Shown: positions 34,553 to 44,284 of the stretch, in pieces
Numbering within the stretch: position 1 is the stretch's first letter
How the letters are laid out: each line of letters begins with the position of its first letter
From: Ignavibacteria bacterium
Lineage (GTDB): Bacteria; Bacteroidota; Ignavibacteria; Tepidaquicellales; Tepidaquicellaceae
Direction of reading: 5' to 3'
NCBI GenBank assembly: GCA_019694675.1
Contig: JAIBBK010000012.1
Coordinates: 48,485-112,484 of the forward strand
Length of the DNA stretch: 64,000 nucleotides
The notes under the pieces: generated by a model
What the model was told of the DNA's origin: nothing
Databases searched by the model: none
The model's input: only the letters and a program-made list of their open reading frames with translations
Translations under genes and position numbers: made by a program

Positions 34553-36853
34553 TTGGAGCAGGATACACTAATCACCGGCAAAGACGCAAGAGCATTTTCA
34601 TTCAGGAACTCGGCCCTTTGGTCAGGCACGGCTCTTCAGATTACCGTTCTGCTGGTCCTGAAGTTCGCGTTTCAGTTCATAGTTCTTTCCTCCGGCTACA
34701 GGTGGCTCTCTGCTGATGACTACTGCAGAACAGTGAAGTCATTTGAGTGGCTTCAGAATCCGGTTGTGAATTCAGGTGTCTGGCTCACACCTCACTTCTG
34801 GCTCAACGGCATAATGATGAAGTTTATTGGCGACCTGTTTGTTGCTTCACTTGCCGTGAATATCATATTCTCTGCTCTGACCGTTCCTCTCTTCTACAAG
34901 TGCGCCGAGATGGCATTTGACAGGAAGACTGCATTCTTTTCATCGCTTATCTTTTGCGTCTTTCCATTTCAGGTTTGGCTCAGCATTTCCGGTTTGCCTG
35001 AATCGATCTTTTTTTTCTTTGTTGTAGCGGGCATATATTTCTACATGAAGTGGAAGTTCGGAGGCAGTCAGACGGTCTTTCTATTCCTGAGCTCGTTCTC
35101 ATTTGCTTTTTCAAACGGATTCCGCTACGAGGGTTGGCTGTTCAGTGCGACTTTGGTGCTGATCGTACTTCTTGATGCACTGAAGGAGAGAAAGCTGACA
35201 AAGCGGGTTGTGAAGAATGCTCTGATATCAATGATATCATTCACAACAATAGCCTGGTGGCTTATGCAGAATTATGTTGACCACGGTGATGCTTTTTTCT
35301 TTGCCAAGGAGACCACAAAGATCTTCGACCAGTTCAATACCGCCGGCTTCTTTCAAAGGCTTGTGCAGTATCCTACATTCATCTTCTTCATTGCACCCGT
35401 AACTACTTTCTTCTCTCTCAAAAAGTGCTTTGAAACTCTGATCGAACCAGGGATTTCGCCTGCCAAGGTACTACTTCTGTTCAATATCACGGAGCTTTCT
35501 CTTCTCATGCTTCAGGGAATTCTCGGAACCGGCGGCACTAACATGATCTCGCGGTACATTGTGATCAATGCACTGCTGTTTGTACCGTTTGCCGTCAATC
35601 AGGCATTTGAATTCCGTAAGCCAGTCGCAGTTGCTTTGCTTGCGGTCATGACCTTTGTAAATGTGATCTGGAGCTTCTATTATCCACAGCCGTTCAGGGA
35701 AGACACCTTCGAAGTGGGAAGGCTTCTGAATAATCTGGAGGCGAAGTCGGAACCCAATGACGACAGGAAGATCTACTTTGAGGAAGTGGAAGGATATTTC
35801 GATGTCTTTGCGGTTCAGGCGCTATCAAACAATCCCTCAAGATTTGTACTCGGGCACTTCCCTACAGAAAAATCACCTTCAAAGAAGAAAGGAAAGAGGA
35901 ACAGTCAGACCGAGGAGGAACTTAACATTCTCGAGCTTCGCAACTATCTTACAAAGAACAAGATCAAGCTTGCAATAGTTAAGAGCGATTCATACAGTGA
36001 GAAGCTTCAGAAGCTGAGCTTTAAGAACGAGGACATCGGCGATTACAAGCTGTTCTATGTTGACCCTGTTGGTTCTGCGGTAACTGACTCGGCAAAGTCG
36101 GTGCTTGAGGACATTGCTCTCAGGACTTCCGACAATCCCGACCTTGTCAGCTTTGACAAACTACTTGCTCTCAGAAGTTACAGCATAGACAACACTAACT
36201 TCGGGCTCAATCCGCAGACAGTGGTCCTTAACTGGGCGGCAGTTGATCCCTTCATACTTGACAGCCTGGATTTTGAGAACAGTGAGTATGACAGATACCT
36301 GTCTGTTCTGAGTTTACGGTCTGTCGAAAGCGATTCAGTAGTTTACAGCTCTTACACAAAGATCTTCTCCGAAAGAAATGTGGAAGAAATGCTCGAGGAT
36401 AACAACGTGAGGAACATAGTTGTGTTGAAACCCTTTGCCCTTCTGCATTATTCAAAAAAGTACGGCGGTTCCCCGTTTGAAGGAGGTGTTTACTACGTTG
36501 ACATAAGGCTTCGGGACAGCAAGACGGGACTTGACCTCACTGTTTACAGAGGCGACAGTCTCATGAGACCCGACACAACAAGCCTGTTTTCAAAGCCGGA
36601 GAATGACCGGCAGTCAAGGGATTCAGTGAAATCTGTTGCAAAGAGGGTTCCTGCGAAGGCAACTTCAAAGGAGTTAAGATTTTATACGATCGGAACGATC
36701 ATAGCAATGTTTCCCGATACAGACTTCAGCAAAGTTGTGGGAGCATCAAGCGATGACATCTACCGCATGCTCATGAGGAACGGCATGCAGGTCTTCTTCT
36801 CCCAGAGATATCAGGGTGATCAGTTCCTCAACTGGGTCTTCAATTACTTTTAG
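34553..36853 (+). CDS. Large multipass membrane protein, GT-C glycosyltransferase-like
   Basis: A protein of 766 residues from a TTG start. The N-terminal 400 residues hold about 10-12 membrane helices, with GT-C features: an acidic pair in the first loop (WLSADDYCRTVKSFEW) and FRYEGW near residue 200, as in lipid-sugar-dependent mannosyl/glycosyltransferases. The C-terminal 350 residues are soluble, rich in Asp/Ser/Lys, and lack a known domain. No sugar biosynthesis genes are near. It is best treated as a GT39/ArnT-like candidate, not a firm call. Confidence 0.6.
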   Translation: MEQDTLITGKDARAFSFRNSALWSGTALQITVLLVLKFAFQFIVLSSGYRWLSADDYCRTVKSFEWLQNPVVNSGVWLTPHFWLNGIMMKFIGDLFVASLAVNIIFSALTVPLFYKCAEMAFDRKTAFFSSLIFCVFPFQVWLSISGLPESIFFFFVVAGIYFYMKWKFGGSQTVFLFLSSFSFAFSNGFRYEGWLFSATLVLIVLLDALKERKLTKRVVKNALISMISFTTIAWWLMQNYVDHGDAFFFAKETTKIFDQFNTAGFFQRLVQYPTFIFFIAPVTTFFSLKKCFETLIEPGISPAKVLLLFNITELSLLMLQGILGTGGTNMISRYIVINALLFVPFAVNQAFEFRKPVAVALLAVMTFVNVIWSFYYPQPFREDTFEVGRLLNNLEAKSEPNDDRKIYFEEVEGYFDVFAVQALSNNPSRFVLGHFPTEKSPSKKKGKRNSQTEEELNILELRNYLTKNKIKLAIVKSDSYSEKLQKLSFKNEDIGDYKLFYVDPVGSAVTDSAKSVLEDIALRTSDNPDLVSFDKLLALRSYSIDNTNFGLNPQTVVLNWAAVDPFILDSLDFENSEYDRYLSVLSLRSVESDSVVYSSYTKIFSERNVEEMLEDNNVRNIVVLKPFALLHYSKKYGGSPFEGGVYYVDIRLRDSKTGLDLTVYRGDSLMRPDTTSLFSKPENDRQSRDSVKSVAKRVPAKATSKELRFYTIGTIIAMFPDTDFSKVVGASSDDIYRMLMRNGMQVFFSQRYQGDQFLNWVFNYF

Positions 36854-36938
36854 TAATGATCTTCTGTAAATACCGGAAAGGGCCGAACCGGCTTAACTGT
36901 TTTCCCGGCGTGAGAGTTTTTGACATTCAAGAACTAAT

Positions 36939-38462
36939 ATGAAATCCAAATCAAACATGAGAGAATACGAGATCACTTTAAATCCGAACCGTCTGGTCAG
37001 ATTTCTGAAGAAGCCTTCAAGCGAATTCACGCGGCATGATATCATCAGGTTCATAGATGAGAACGACATCAGGATGGTGAATTTCAGATTTGTCGGAGAA
37101 GACGGAAAACTGAAGACGTTAAACTTCGTAGTAACGAGCCGCGATTATCTTGAATCAATACTTGCAACAGGCGAGAGAGTTGACGGATCGAGCCTGTTCT
37201 CTTACGTGGAAGCCGCCTCAAGCGACCTGTATGTGATCCCCAGATTCCGCACCGCGTTCGTTAATCCATTTGCGGAAGTACCTGCCATAGATCTCCTGTG
37301 CTCGTTTTATACGGGCGAAGGAAAGCCGCTGGAAAGCGCGCCGGAACACATTCTGCGCAAGGCACATACGGAATTCAAGCGGGCAACAGGAATGACATTC
37401 AAGGCAATGGGCGAGCTGGAATTTTATGTATCCGGGAAGAAGGACGAACTGTATCCTTCGCAGGATCAGAAGGGATACACGAACTCACAGCCCTTTGCAA
37501 AATGGGAACACCTGCGTACCGAAGCAATGAACCTGATAGCACAAACAGGAGGCAAGATAAAGTACGGCCATTCCGAAGTCGGCAATTTCACTTCCGGCGA
37601 TGAATATTACGAACAGCATGAAATAGAATTTCAGCCGGTCGAAGCGGAAGATGCGGCGGATCAGATCGTAGTGGCAAAGTGGATCCTTCGCATGCTCGGG
37701 CATAAGTACGGACTGAATGTGAGTTTCGCACCCAAGATTACCGAAGGGAAGGCAGGGAGCGGCATGCATGTGCACATGCTCATAGAGAAGCGGGGTGTGA
37801 GCCAGATGGCCGGAAAGGACGGAATCAGCGATACAGCAAAGAAGATCATTGCAGGTCTTCTTGGAAAAGCGAAGCCGCTTACCGCATTCGGAAACACGAC
37901 GCCGCTATCATATCTCAGACTTGTTCCGCATCAGGAGGCGCCAACAAATATCTGCTGGGGTGACACAAACCGTTCGGCACTTGTGCGCGTGCCTCTCGGG
38001 TGGATCGCAAAAACCAATATGATAAAGGACGCGAATCCTTATGAAAGATACGACGTGCCGTACATCCCCGGAAAGCAAACAATTGAGATAAGGACGCCTG
38101 ACGGCTCGGCGGACATTTATCACCTTCTTGCAGGCATAGTAATGGCGGCGCAGAGCGGACTTGAAACGCCCGGTGCACTCAAAGACGCGGAGGATCTTTA
38201 TGTTGACGTGAATATTTTCAGGGATGAAAACAAATCGAAGGCAGTGACACTTGAACACTTGCCGTCATCCTGTTTTGAATCCGCAATTGCCCTTGAGAAG
38301 GAAAGGGAGTTCTTTGAGAGGAAGAACATTTTTCCGAAGGGAACAATAGACAGGTTCATAAGGCAGCTCAAAGCTTACGGAGACAAAGATCTCAGCGAGA
38401 GACTTTATGGCAATAAGGAAGAAATTGCAAGGCTTGTCAATGAGTACATAAATCATATGTGA
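36939..38462 (+). CDS. Glutamine synthetase family protein
   Basis: ATP-dependent amidation of glutamate, or a related gamma-glutamyl ligation. It has 507 residues. All catalytic features are seen: GERVDGSSLFSYVEAASSDLYVIP (Asp50 loop), FKAMGELEFYV, YEQHEIEFQP, the ATP/NH4 segment GSGMHVHML, NICWGDTNRSALVRVP and IEIRTPDGSADIYH. The adenylylation loop with its Tyr (NLYDLP) is not evident. That sets it apart from enterobacterial GSI-beta and leaves open whether glutamate is the real substrate. The GNAT gene overlaps its end by four bases (GTG start) or follows closely. Confidence 0.88.
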   Translation: MKSKSNMREYEITLNPNRLVRFLKKPSSEFTRHDIIRFIDENDIRMVNFRFVGEDGKLKTLNFVVTSRDYLESILATGERVDGSSLFSYVEAASSDLYVIPRFRTAFVNPFAEVPAIDLLCSFYTGEGKPLESAPEHILRKAHTEFKRATGMTFKAMGELEFYVSGKKDELYPSQDQKGYTNSQPFAKWEHLRTEAMNLIAQTGGKIKYGHSEVGNFTSGDEYYEQHEIEFQPVEAEDAADQIVVAKWILRMLGHKYGLNVSFAPKITEGKAGSGMHVHMLIEKRGVSQMAGKDGISDTAKKIIAGLLGKAKPLTAFGNTTPLSYLRLVPHQEAPTNICWGDTNRSALVRVPLGWIAKTNMIKDANPYERYDVPYIPGKQTIEIRTPDGSADIYHLLAGIVMAAQSGLETPGALKDAEDLYVDVNIFRDENKSKAVTLEHLPSSCFESAIALEKEREFFERKNIFPKGTIDRFIRQLKAYGDKDLSERLYGNKEEIARLVNEYINHM

Positions 38463-38476
38463 CTGTGAACAAAGTC

Positions 38477-38995
38477 ATGAGCGATACTATTTCTACCGAA
38501 AGGCTTCATCTCCGGAAGCTGAATGCCGGCGATGCGGATTTTGCGTTAAAGCTTCTGAACACTGAAGGCTGGCTTAAGTATATCGGCGACCGGGGTGTAA
38601 GATCAGTTGAAGATGCGGAGAAGTATCTTCGTTCAGGAGTGCTTGCCCTTTATGAGCAACATGGATTCGGCCCTTACGGAGTATCTCTCAGCGGAAGTGA
38701 TCAGCTTATCGGTTTCAGCGGACTGTTCAAGCGGGACTTTCTTGAGTTCCCGGATATCGGGTTCGCATTCCTTCCCGAGCATTGCGGCAAGGGTTATGCG
38801 TTTGAATCTTCTGAAGCCGTTCTGAATGAAGCACGCAATAATCTCAAGCTCCGGAAGTTGCTGGCAATTACAAGGAAAGACAACTTCAGCTCTGCTAAAC
38901 TGCTTGCAAAACTGGGAATGAGTTTCGAAAGGATGACCGCATATCCGGGAGAAACTGAGGAGCTCATGTTGTATTCGATCAGCCTGAACAACTGA
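38477..38995 (+). CDS. GNAT acetyltransferase (RimJ/RimL-like)
   Basis: A protein of 172 residues from the ATG at 38477; a GTG at 38459 inside the glutamine synthetase stop region is possible. It has the RimJ/RimL-type N-terminus TERLHLRKLNAGDADFALKLLN, then GFSGLFKRDFLEFPDIGFAFLPEHCGKGYAFESSEAVLNEA with the acetyl-CoA loop, and ITRKDNFSSAKLLAKLGMSFE. The substrate (protein N-terminus or small amine) is unknown. Confidence 0.9.
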   Translation: MSDTISTERLHLRKLNAGDADFALKLLNTEGWLKYIGDRGVRSVEDAEKYLRSGVLALYEQHGFGPYGVSLSGSDQLIGFSGLFKRDFLEFPDIGFAFLPEHCGKGYAFESSEAVLNEARNNLKLRKLLAITRKDNFSSAKLLAKLGMSFERMTAYPGETEELMLYSISLNN

Positions 38996-39085
38996 TAAGT
39001 GGAAGTCACGGAGATTTATTGTCATTTCTTAAGTCACCGGGCAATACTAATTTTGCAAATAAGTTATAACTAAAAGAGGAAAGCC

Positions 39086-39337
39086 ATGAAGAAGATACTT
39101 ATATTGTGGCTGTTCCCGCTGTTACTTGCCGGCTGGTTTGTGATACCGCAGGCAGGCGCCGAAAGAAATGCTGACAAGGAAGAACTCGTTTGGATATGCA
39201 CAGGTAAATATTCGAAAAGATATCATGCCTCTGAGAACGGATGCAAGGGCATGAAGAGCTGTAAAGGTGAGAAGTATCAGGTAAAGCGGGAAGAAGCCGA
39301 AAGTCTCGGAAAGACTCCGTGCGGATTCTGCTACTGA
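39086..39337 (+). CDS. Small secreted Cys-rich protein, Ada-zinc-like motif
   Basis: A protein of 83 residues with a signal peptide (ILILWLFPLLLAGWFVIPQAGA, cut near residue 25). The mature 58 residues carry WICTGKYSKRYHASENGCKGM, then EEAESLGKTPCGFCY. The spacing YHxxxxxCxxx...(E)EAxxxGxxPCxxC matches the small zinc-binding module found in Ada N-termini and at the ends of secreted nucleases. Here it stands alone. A strong ribosome site (AGAGGAAAGCC) precedes the ATG. The tRNA-Leu gene follows by 24 bases. Function unknown. Confidence 0.78.
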   Translation: MKKILILWLFPLLLAGWFVIPQAGAERNADKEELVWICTGKYSKRYHASENGCKGMKSCKGEKYQVKREEAESLGKTPCGFCY

Positions 39338-39361
39338 AATTAAATGAGATCAAGCAAGGCG

Positions 39362-39447
39362 GCCCGAGTGGCGGAACTGGTAGACGCGCAGGACTTAAAA
39401 TCCTGTTGGCTGTAAAGTCAGTATCGGTTCGATTCCGATCTCGGGCA
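39362..39447 (+). tRNA. tRNA-Leu (anticodon UAA)
   Basis: An 86-base class II tRNA. The acceptor arm GCCCGAG (39362-39368) pairs with CTCGGGC (39440-39446), discriminator A at 39447. The anticodon arm CAGGA-CTTAAAA-TCCTG gives anticodon TAA (reads UUA). There is a long variable arm, and the T-arm loop GGTTCGATTCC is intact. CCA is not encoded. A strong terminator follows within 10 bases. Confidence 0.97.
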
Positions 39448-39454
39448 CAAAAAA

Positions 39455-39483
39455 ATCCCCTGCAATTTTTATTTGCAGGGGAT
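39455..39483. terminator. Bidirectional terminator between tRNA-Leu and the M43 protease
   Basis: A perfect 11-base stem, ATCCCCTGCAA (39455-39465) and TTGCAGGGGAT (39473-39483), with a 7-base T-rich loop. It has A residues on its left (39449-39455) and TTTCTGTTT on its right, so it can end transcripts from both the tRNA side and the convergent protease gene 24 bases away. Confidence 0.9.
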
Positions 39484-39506
39484 TTCTGTTTAAAGCACAC
39501 TGCTTG

Positions 39507-40808
39507 TTACTTAATCAGCATCATCTTCTTCATGGTTACGAAGTTTCCGCTCGACATTTTATAGTAATACATTCCCGATGAGAGGGATGCCGCATCAAAC
39601 GTCACGCTGTGCTTTCCTGCATTGTACTGCCCGCTCACAAGGCTTTCCACTTCCTTACCCGTCATGTCAAATATCTTTATGCTTACGTTACCTGCTTCAG
39701 GAAGGCTGAAGCTGATTGACGTTGAAGGATTGAACGGATTCGGACTGTTCTGGAACAGAGCATATTCATTTGCCTGCGCAAGCTCGGTATTGTCTGTTTC
39801 TGTTTGGTTCTGCACGAGCGCCGAAGAACATCCGCTTGACGAAAGTATGCTTGAGCGTGTTCCGCTGAGTGTTGCATTCATTCTTCCTGATTGCCCTGTT
39901 GTGAACATGAACATGCATCTGTCATCGGTGTAGTCCATGTAGTTCATGAACATATCCCCGTTGGGTCCGTTTGAGCAAGTTACTCTTGGAAATGCGGGAC
40001 AACCGACATTGTAGCCACCCTGATTCGGAGTATCGCTTACAAGGTCACTTCCTGTACAGCCGGTACCGTCATCTCCCCAAATGTGCCTGAGGTTAAGCCA
40101 GTGGCCGATCTCGTGTGTTGCCGTTCTGCCTTTGTTGAACGGATATGTTGCCTGTCCGGTAGTTCCAAAATACTTATAGCCGATTACAACCCCGTCTGTT
40201 GAGGCACTGCCACCGGGGAACTGAGCATATCCCAGCAATCCGCCCGAAAGATTGCATACCCAGATGTTCAGGTAGCTTGATGCCGGCCACGGGTCTTTGC
40301 CTCCGCGGTTTGCCTTCTTAACATAATCATTGGATGAAAAGGATGTACGTGTAGTTGCAGTTCTTGTAATTCCGGTTGTCGGGTTACCGTTAGGGTCTCT
40401 TGTTGCCAGGCAAAAATTTATCTGGCAGTCAGCAGCCAGTCCCGCAAAAGCCGCAGGAGTTCCGGAGACATCAGGATTAAGCTTTCTGAAATCCTGATTC
40501 AGAACTGTAATCTGCGATTGTATCTGCGCGTCAGAAATATTCTGGGCCGAAGTCCTGTAAACCACATGAACAACAACGGGAATGTTGATGATCAGATTGT
40601 CTCTTTCAGGATTGTTCTTAAGATACTCCTGAATCTGAGCCTCTATCTGATTCTGCCTGTCTCTGTAACCGGGATCTTCTTTCAGAAGCCTCTCATGGAC
40701 TTCCATTGTTGCACAGGTTCTGCTTTGGGGAGTGGATGCTTTGTCCTCTTGTGAATAAAGATTTGGGGTAAGAACAAGCACCAAAAAGATGAAGACAAGT
40801 TTCTTCAT
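39507..40808 (-). CDS. Secreted M43-type (pappalysin) zinc metalloprotease with T9SS sorting domain
   Basis: A protein of 433 residues. A signal peptide ([20 protein letters not shown]) is followed by a propeptide. The catalytic domain has the zinc motif [17 protein letters not shown], a Met-turn ([22 protein letters not shown]) and paired Cys typical of cytophagalysin-type M43B enzymes. The C-terminal sorting domain (about residues 355-433) has [32 protein letters not shown] and ends in MKKMMLIK. The protein is expected to cross the outer membrane by T9SS and stay surface-attached or be released. It is monocistronic, ended by the terminator beside tRNA-Leu. Confidence 0.95.
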   Translation of the reverse strand: MKKLVFIFLVLVLTPNLYSQEDKASTPQSRTCATMEVHERLLKEDPGYRDRQNQIEAQIQEYLKNNPERDNLIINIPVVVHVVYRTSAQNISDAQIQSQITVLNQDFRKLNPDVSGTPAAFAGLAADCQINFCLATRDPNGNPTTGITRTATTRTSFSSNDYVKKANRGGKDPWPASSYLNIWVCNLSGGLLGYAQFPGGSASTDGVVIGYKYFGTTGQATYPFNKGRTATHEIGHWLNLRHIWGDDGTGCTGSDLVSDTPNQGGYNVGCPAFPRVTCSNGPNGDMFMNYMDYTDDRCMFMFTTGQSGRMNATLSGTRSSILSSSGCSSALVQNQTETDNTELAQANEYALFQNSPNPFNPSTSISFSLPEAGNVSIKIFDMTGKEVESLVSGQYNAGKHSVTFDAASLSSGMYYYKMSSGNFVTMKKMMLIK

Positions 40809-40929
40809 AACAATTTGGTATTTGATTAATAAATGAGGAACAAAATATTAAGACTCATTTCAAAAATCAATATGCGGGAAGGACAGAGAGGGGGTGTTAC
40901 TCCGGGCAGTGAGGACAGAAAACCTGCGG

Positions 40930-42174
40930 TTACTTTCTTTTCACTTCTTCGTAAATCCTGTTTACGTCCACAGGCTCTGCGTATGGGCTGTTCCATGATA
41001 CATCGAACACCTTTTTAAGTTCATTGTTTACTCCGGTGTTCTTAATTATGAGTGAGATGTTCCTTGAGTTGTAAAAGTAGTTCCGTTCCCAGTTTGATGT
41101 CCCGATCCACGACACATCAGAATCAACCGTGAAATATTTGCAGTGGTCAACCCTTGCATATGGAATGAAGCCTCCGCTGTGCAAAGGATATGAAATGATC
41201 TTCACAGTAATACCGGGAACAACAGACAGCGCTTTTATCGCATCAATGCTTCCAGGACGTGCCGCCCAGTCCGGAAGAATGATCCTGATCTTCACTCCTC
41301 TTGCGGCCGTTTCCCTGAGTGCACTGTCAATCTGCAGGAATTGCCCATCCGTGCCGCCTTTAAGAGAATATGAGTAGATCTGAATATTGACACTGTCAGA
41401 GGCATTGCCCAGAAGTTCTTTCAGTTCTGCAAGTTCAGAGTTCATTCCATCAGGAGAGTAATCAACCGGGCTCACTGCAGGATACAGCTCCACTGCGCCG
41501 AACACTTTGTCATTGAGCACAGCGGGATTCTCACGGTTGACATACTCGTTCATCCGCATGTTCAATATTCCTCCCATATTCCCTTCGCACAGTTTCCAGT
41601 CTGTTTCGAATATCTCTGTAATTGTCTCCGCAAGTCTCTTGTCTGTTACAGCAACTCCCATTTCATGAATGTGAATGAGGGAGCGCCAGTCCATATTCTG
41701 ACTCCCAATGAAGATGTTCTGCCTGTCTGTAATGAAGAACTTCGCATGCATGACTCCGCCCGAAATGTTACGCATAGGGATCTTCCTGATCTCTATTCCT
41801 TTTATTCCCTCCAGTGCGTCGCTTCCCTTTTCGTTTGCCGCGTAGAAAGATGAATCAACAATGATCCGGATCCTGACTCCCCTTCCGGCCGCGAGCTTCA
41901 GTTCTCCGATCACATCGTTAAGGAGTGTGCCCGGCTTATCAGCGAAGTAAAATGTCTCAATGTCAATTGACTGCCCGGCATTCCGAAACATCTCAATCCA
42001 TACATCCGCGGTCTTCCCGATTGATTCCGAGCCGACCGATGTTTCTTCAGGCACGCTTTCGACAAGTCGTATGCTTTGCTGTGCCGGAAGAATTGCCGCC
42101 ATGAAAAAAAGCGGCAGCAAAATTGCCGCCGCCTTAAATGCATGAAGCCTCTGCAGTTGCTTTCGAAACGTCAT
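40930..42174 (-). CDS. Secreted phospholipase D-like protein
   Basis: A protein of 414 residues with a signal peptide (AAAILLPLFFMAAILPAQ). It has two complete HKD motifs: HAKFFITD followed by GSQNMDW, and HCKYFTVD followed by GTSNWERN. That gives the two-lobed PLD active site. The N-terminal pattern IEMFRNAGQSIDIETFYFADKPG recalls secreted PLD3/vaccinia K4-like nucleases and cardiolipin-synthase-like enzymes; the substrate may be nucleic acid or lipid. It overlaps the SirB1-like gene by 4 bases (ATGA) at the end of a long run from dnaG. Confidence 0.88.
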   Translation of the reverse strand: MTFRKQLQRLHAFKAAAILLPLFFMAAILPAQQSIRLVESVPEETSVGSESIGKTADVWIEMFRNAGQSIDIETFYFADKPGTLLNDVIGELKLAAGRGVRIRIIVDSSFYAANEKGSDALEGIKGIEIRKIPMRNISGGVMHAKFFITDRQNIFIGSQNMDWRSLIHIHEMGVAVTDKRLAETITEIFETDWKLCEGNMGGILNMRMNEYVNRENPAVLNDKVFGAVELYPAVSPVDYSPDGMNSELAELKELLGNASDSVNIQIYSYSLKGGTDGQFLQIDSALRETAARGVKIRIILPDWAARPGSIDAIKALSVVPGITVKIISYPLHSGGFIPYARVDHCKYFTVDSDVSWIGTSNWERNYFYNSRNISLIIKNTGVNNELKKVFDVSWNSPYAEPVDVNRIYEEVKRK

Positions 42175-43049
42175 ATCAACGCAATCATTAACCTTTCAAC
42201 CTGCGACGCCTTAATATCATCATTCTTGTTCTTGTAGTTTTCAGAAAGATTTCTCAGCATTCTCAGCACAATATCCTTGTCGTCTGCTGCATTAAGATAC
42301 GGGAGATTCTCAAATTCCTCATCAGTCATACCAAGATTCTTAATGAACTCCGCTGCTTCATCCCGCGAGACTATCAATCCCTGATTGAACGGATCAATGA
42401 AGTACTCCCCGGCTTCGTCCTGATATTTCACTATGAAGTGTCCGGGAAGGTTCACCCCGTGAACAGGAAGTCCAAGCCTTCTTGCGATCAGTATATAAAT
42501 TATCGAAAGTGTGACAGGTATTCCGAGCTTAGTATCAAGGACCCTGTTGATGAAGCTGTTGTCGGTATCGTAATAGTCATCCTTATTGCCCGCATATCCC
42601 TTTTCATCATACAGGAACGAATTGATCGCGTTGAGTTTTAATATTGCCGGTATCCCGTAAAAATCTTCGCGGACAGAGGTCAGGTTCTTTCTGATCTCCT
42701 CTGCCATCATGTCAATCATTCTCTTGTATTTCAGCTTGTCGTAGCCCGGATATCCGAATTCAGCGATCAGAAAAACTGCGTCCTCAAGAATGTTCTTTCC
42801 TTTCGACAACTCCTGAAACTTCTTCTCCAGCTTTTCTATATTAATTGTGGAGATGATCTCCTTAGCCCTGTCTCTTACAAGGAGGTTATCGTCTTCCGTG
42901 AAGTTCTTCAGATATTCCGAAGAAAGATCTCCGTATGAAATGAACCTATCCCTGATATTGCCGTAAATCTTTTCGTCTTCGTCATCAAGGAGCCTTATAA
43001 GATGATCCAGCTCTTTTGATCCGAGAGTTGCTTCTTCTGAATTAAGCAA
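42171..43049 (-). CDS. SirB1-type transglutaminase-like family protein
   Basis: A protein of 292 residues from a TTG start. The N-terminal half is helical (DHLIRLLDDEDEKIYGNIRDRF, HEAT-like). The C-terminal half has the SirB1 family core: IPAILKLNAINSFLYDEKGY, NSFINRVLDTKLGIPVTLSIIYILIARRLGLPVHGVNLPGHFIVKY. The catalytic Cys of true transglutaminases is not seen at the expected site (position taken by GIPVTLSI). The family's role is unclear. It overlaps the MFS gene by 8 bases and PLD by 4, which implies tight co-expression. Confidence 0.85.
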   Translation of the reverse strand: MLNSEEATLGSKELDHLIRLLDDEDEKIYGNIRDRFISYGDLSSEYLKNFTEDDNLLVRDRAKEIISTINIEKLEKKFQELSKGKNILEDAVFLIAEFGYPGYDKLKYKRMIDMMAEEIRKNLTSVREDFYGIPAILKLNAINSFLYDEKGYAGNKDDYYDTDNSFINRVLDTKLGIPVTLSIIYILIARRLGLPVHGVNLPGHFIVKYQDEAGEYFIDPFNQGLIVSRDEAAEFIKNLGMTDEEFENLPYLNAADDKDIVLRMLRNLSENYKNKNDDIKASQVERLMIALI

Positions 43050-44256
43050 TTTTTGGTTTCTCCTTTTCTTTAACTTTCATCAGCAATAACACACCTGCAA
43101 CGAAAAAAAGTCCTAAAGAAAGCACTGCCAGCTTCTGTGATCCTGATATATAAGATACGAATCCGAATGTGAGTGGGCCGAGCAGGGTTGAAGTCTTATC
43201 CATTAGGGCGTAGAATCCGAAAAACTCCGCCTTGAACTCAAGCGGAGTCAGCATTGTCATAAGTGTCCTTGAAAGACTTTGCACAGATCCGAGAAAAGTG
43301 CCGGCAAATCCGCCGATCACATAGAACGTCGTTTTGTCGCTTGTGAAGTAAACGGCAAATGTCAGAATTATCCATATGAATATATTGACTGCAATCGATC
43401 TCCTTATACCCAGCCTCTCGCCAATCATTCCGAATGTCAGGGAGCCGGCCATTGCGGTGAACTGCACTATAAGAAAAAAGACGGCAAGCTCTGTTACGTC
43501 AAATCCCAGTGTGGTGCTGGCATAATTTCCGGCAAAGTAAATTATTGTATTCACTGCATCAATATAGAAGAAGAACGCCAGTAGAAAATTTCTGAGATTG
43601 GGAAAATTGTTTATGTGGCTTAAGGTGACAGCAACTTTGGAAAATCCGTATGCGATCAGGTTTCCATGCTGAACTGAAGCTGATCTCTTTTCTTTAATGA
43701 ATATGAAAAAGGGCGCAGAGAATACGAGGAAAAACAGGGCACATACTACAAACAGCAGGTTCGGATCATCTTTGAGGGGAAAAACAAGCGCAACCGAAAG
43801 AAGAGAACCTACATAGCCCACTGCATAACCAATTGATGACACTTTGTTATACTCCTCAGGTTCTGCAACGTCAGACATGAATGCATCATAGAATGTCAGC
43901 CCGGTCTGGAATCCGATATTGGAGACGATGAACAGAACCAAAGCGAGTGTAACTGTTCCGGGGCCGGTAAAATACATAAGTGCTGTTGCTGTGATGCACA
44001 GAAGCGTGAAGAAGAGGAGGAACTTCTTCTTTGAGAGGGTCTTGTCTGCGATCGCGCCGCAAACAGGATTGAGTACGGCGGATGCGATCATGGAGATATT
44101 TATTGCCAGCGCCCAGTAGAAATCCGCAACTGACTCGCCTCCGGCAACAACCTTTTTGAAGAAGACGGCAAAAACAAATGCGACTATGATTACGGCGTAA
44201 GACGAATTGCCGAAATCAAACAAAGACCAGATAATTACATTTCGTCTATTCTTCAA
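43042..44256 (-). CDS. UMF1-type MFS transporter (Atg22-like)
   Basis: A protein of 404 residues from a TTG start. It has about twelve membrane helices and the UMF1 family start IIWSLFDFGNSSYAVIIVAFVFAVFF, then ADKTLSKKKFLLFF and a middle loop KRSASVQHGN. Features such as FYDAFMSDVAEPEEYNKVSSIGYAVGYVGSLL and GSVQSLSRTLMTMLTPLEFKAEFFGFYALMDK are typical. Substrates of this group are not established; yeast Atg22 exports amino acids. It sits 28 bases after nusB. Confidence 0.92.
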   Translation of the reverse strand: MKNRRNVIIWSLFDFGNSSYAVIIVAFVFAVFFKKVVAGGESVADFYWALAINISMIASAVLNPVCGAIADKTLSKKKFLLFFTLLCITATALMYFTGPGTVTLALVLFIVSNIGFQTGLTFYDAFMSDVAEPEEYNKVSSIGYAVGYVGSLLSVALVFPLKDDPNLLFVVCALFFLVFSAPFFIFIKEKRSASVQHGNLIAYGFSKVAVTLSHINNFPNLRNFLLAFFFYIDAVNTIIYFAGNYASTTLGFDVTELAVFFLIVQFTAMAGSLTFGMIGERLGIRRSIAVNIFIWIILTFAVYFTSDKTTFYVIGGFAGTFLGSVQSLSRTLMTMLTPLEFKAEFFGFYALMDKTSTLLGPLTFGFVSYISGSQKLAVLSLGLFFVAGVLLLMKVKEKEKPKIA

Positions 44257-44284
44257 TCAGCCGTTATACAGCGGGATTTTAGTT

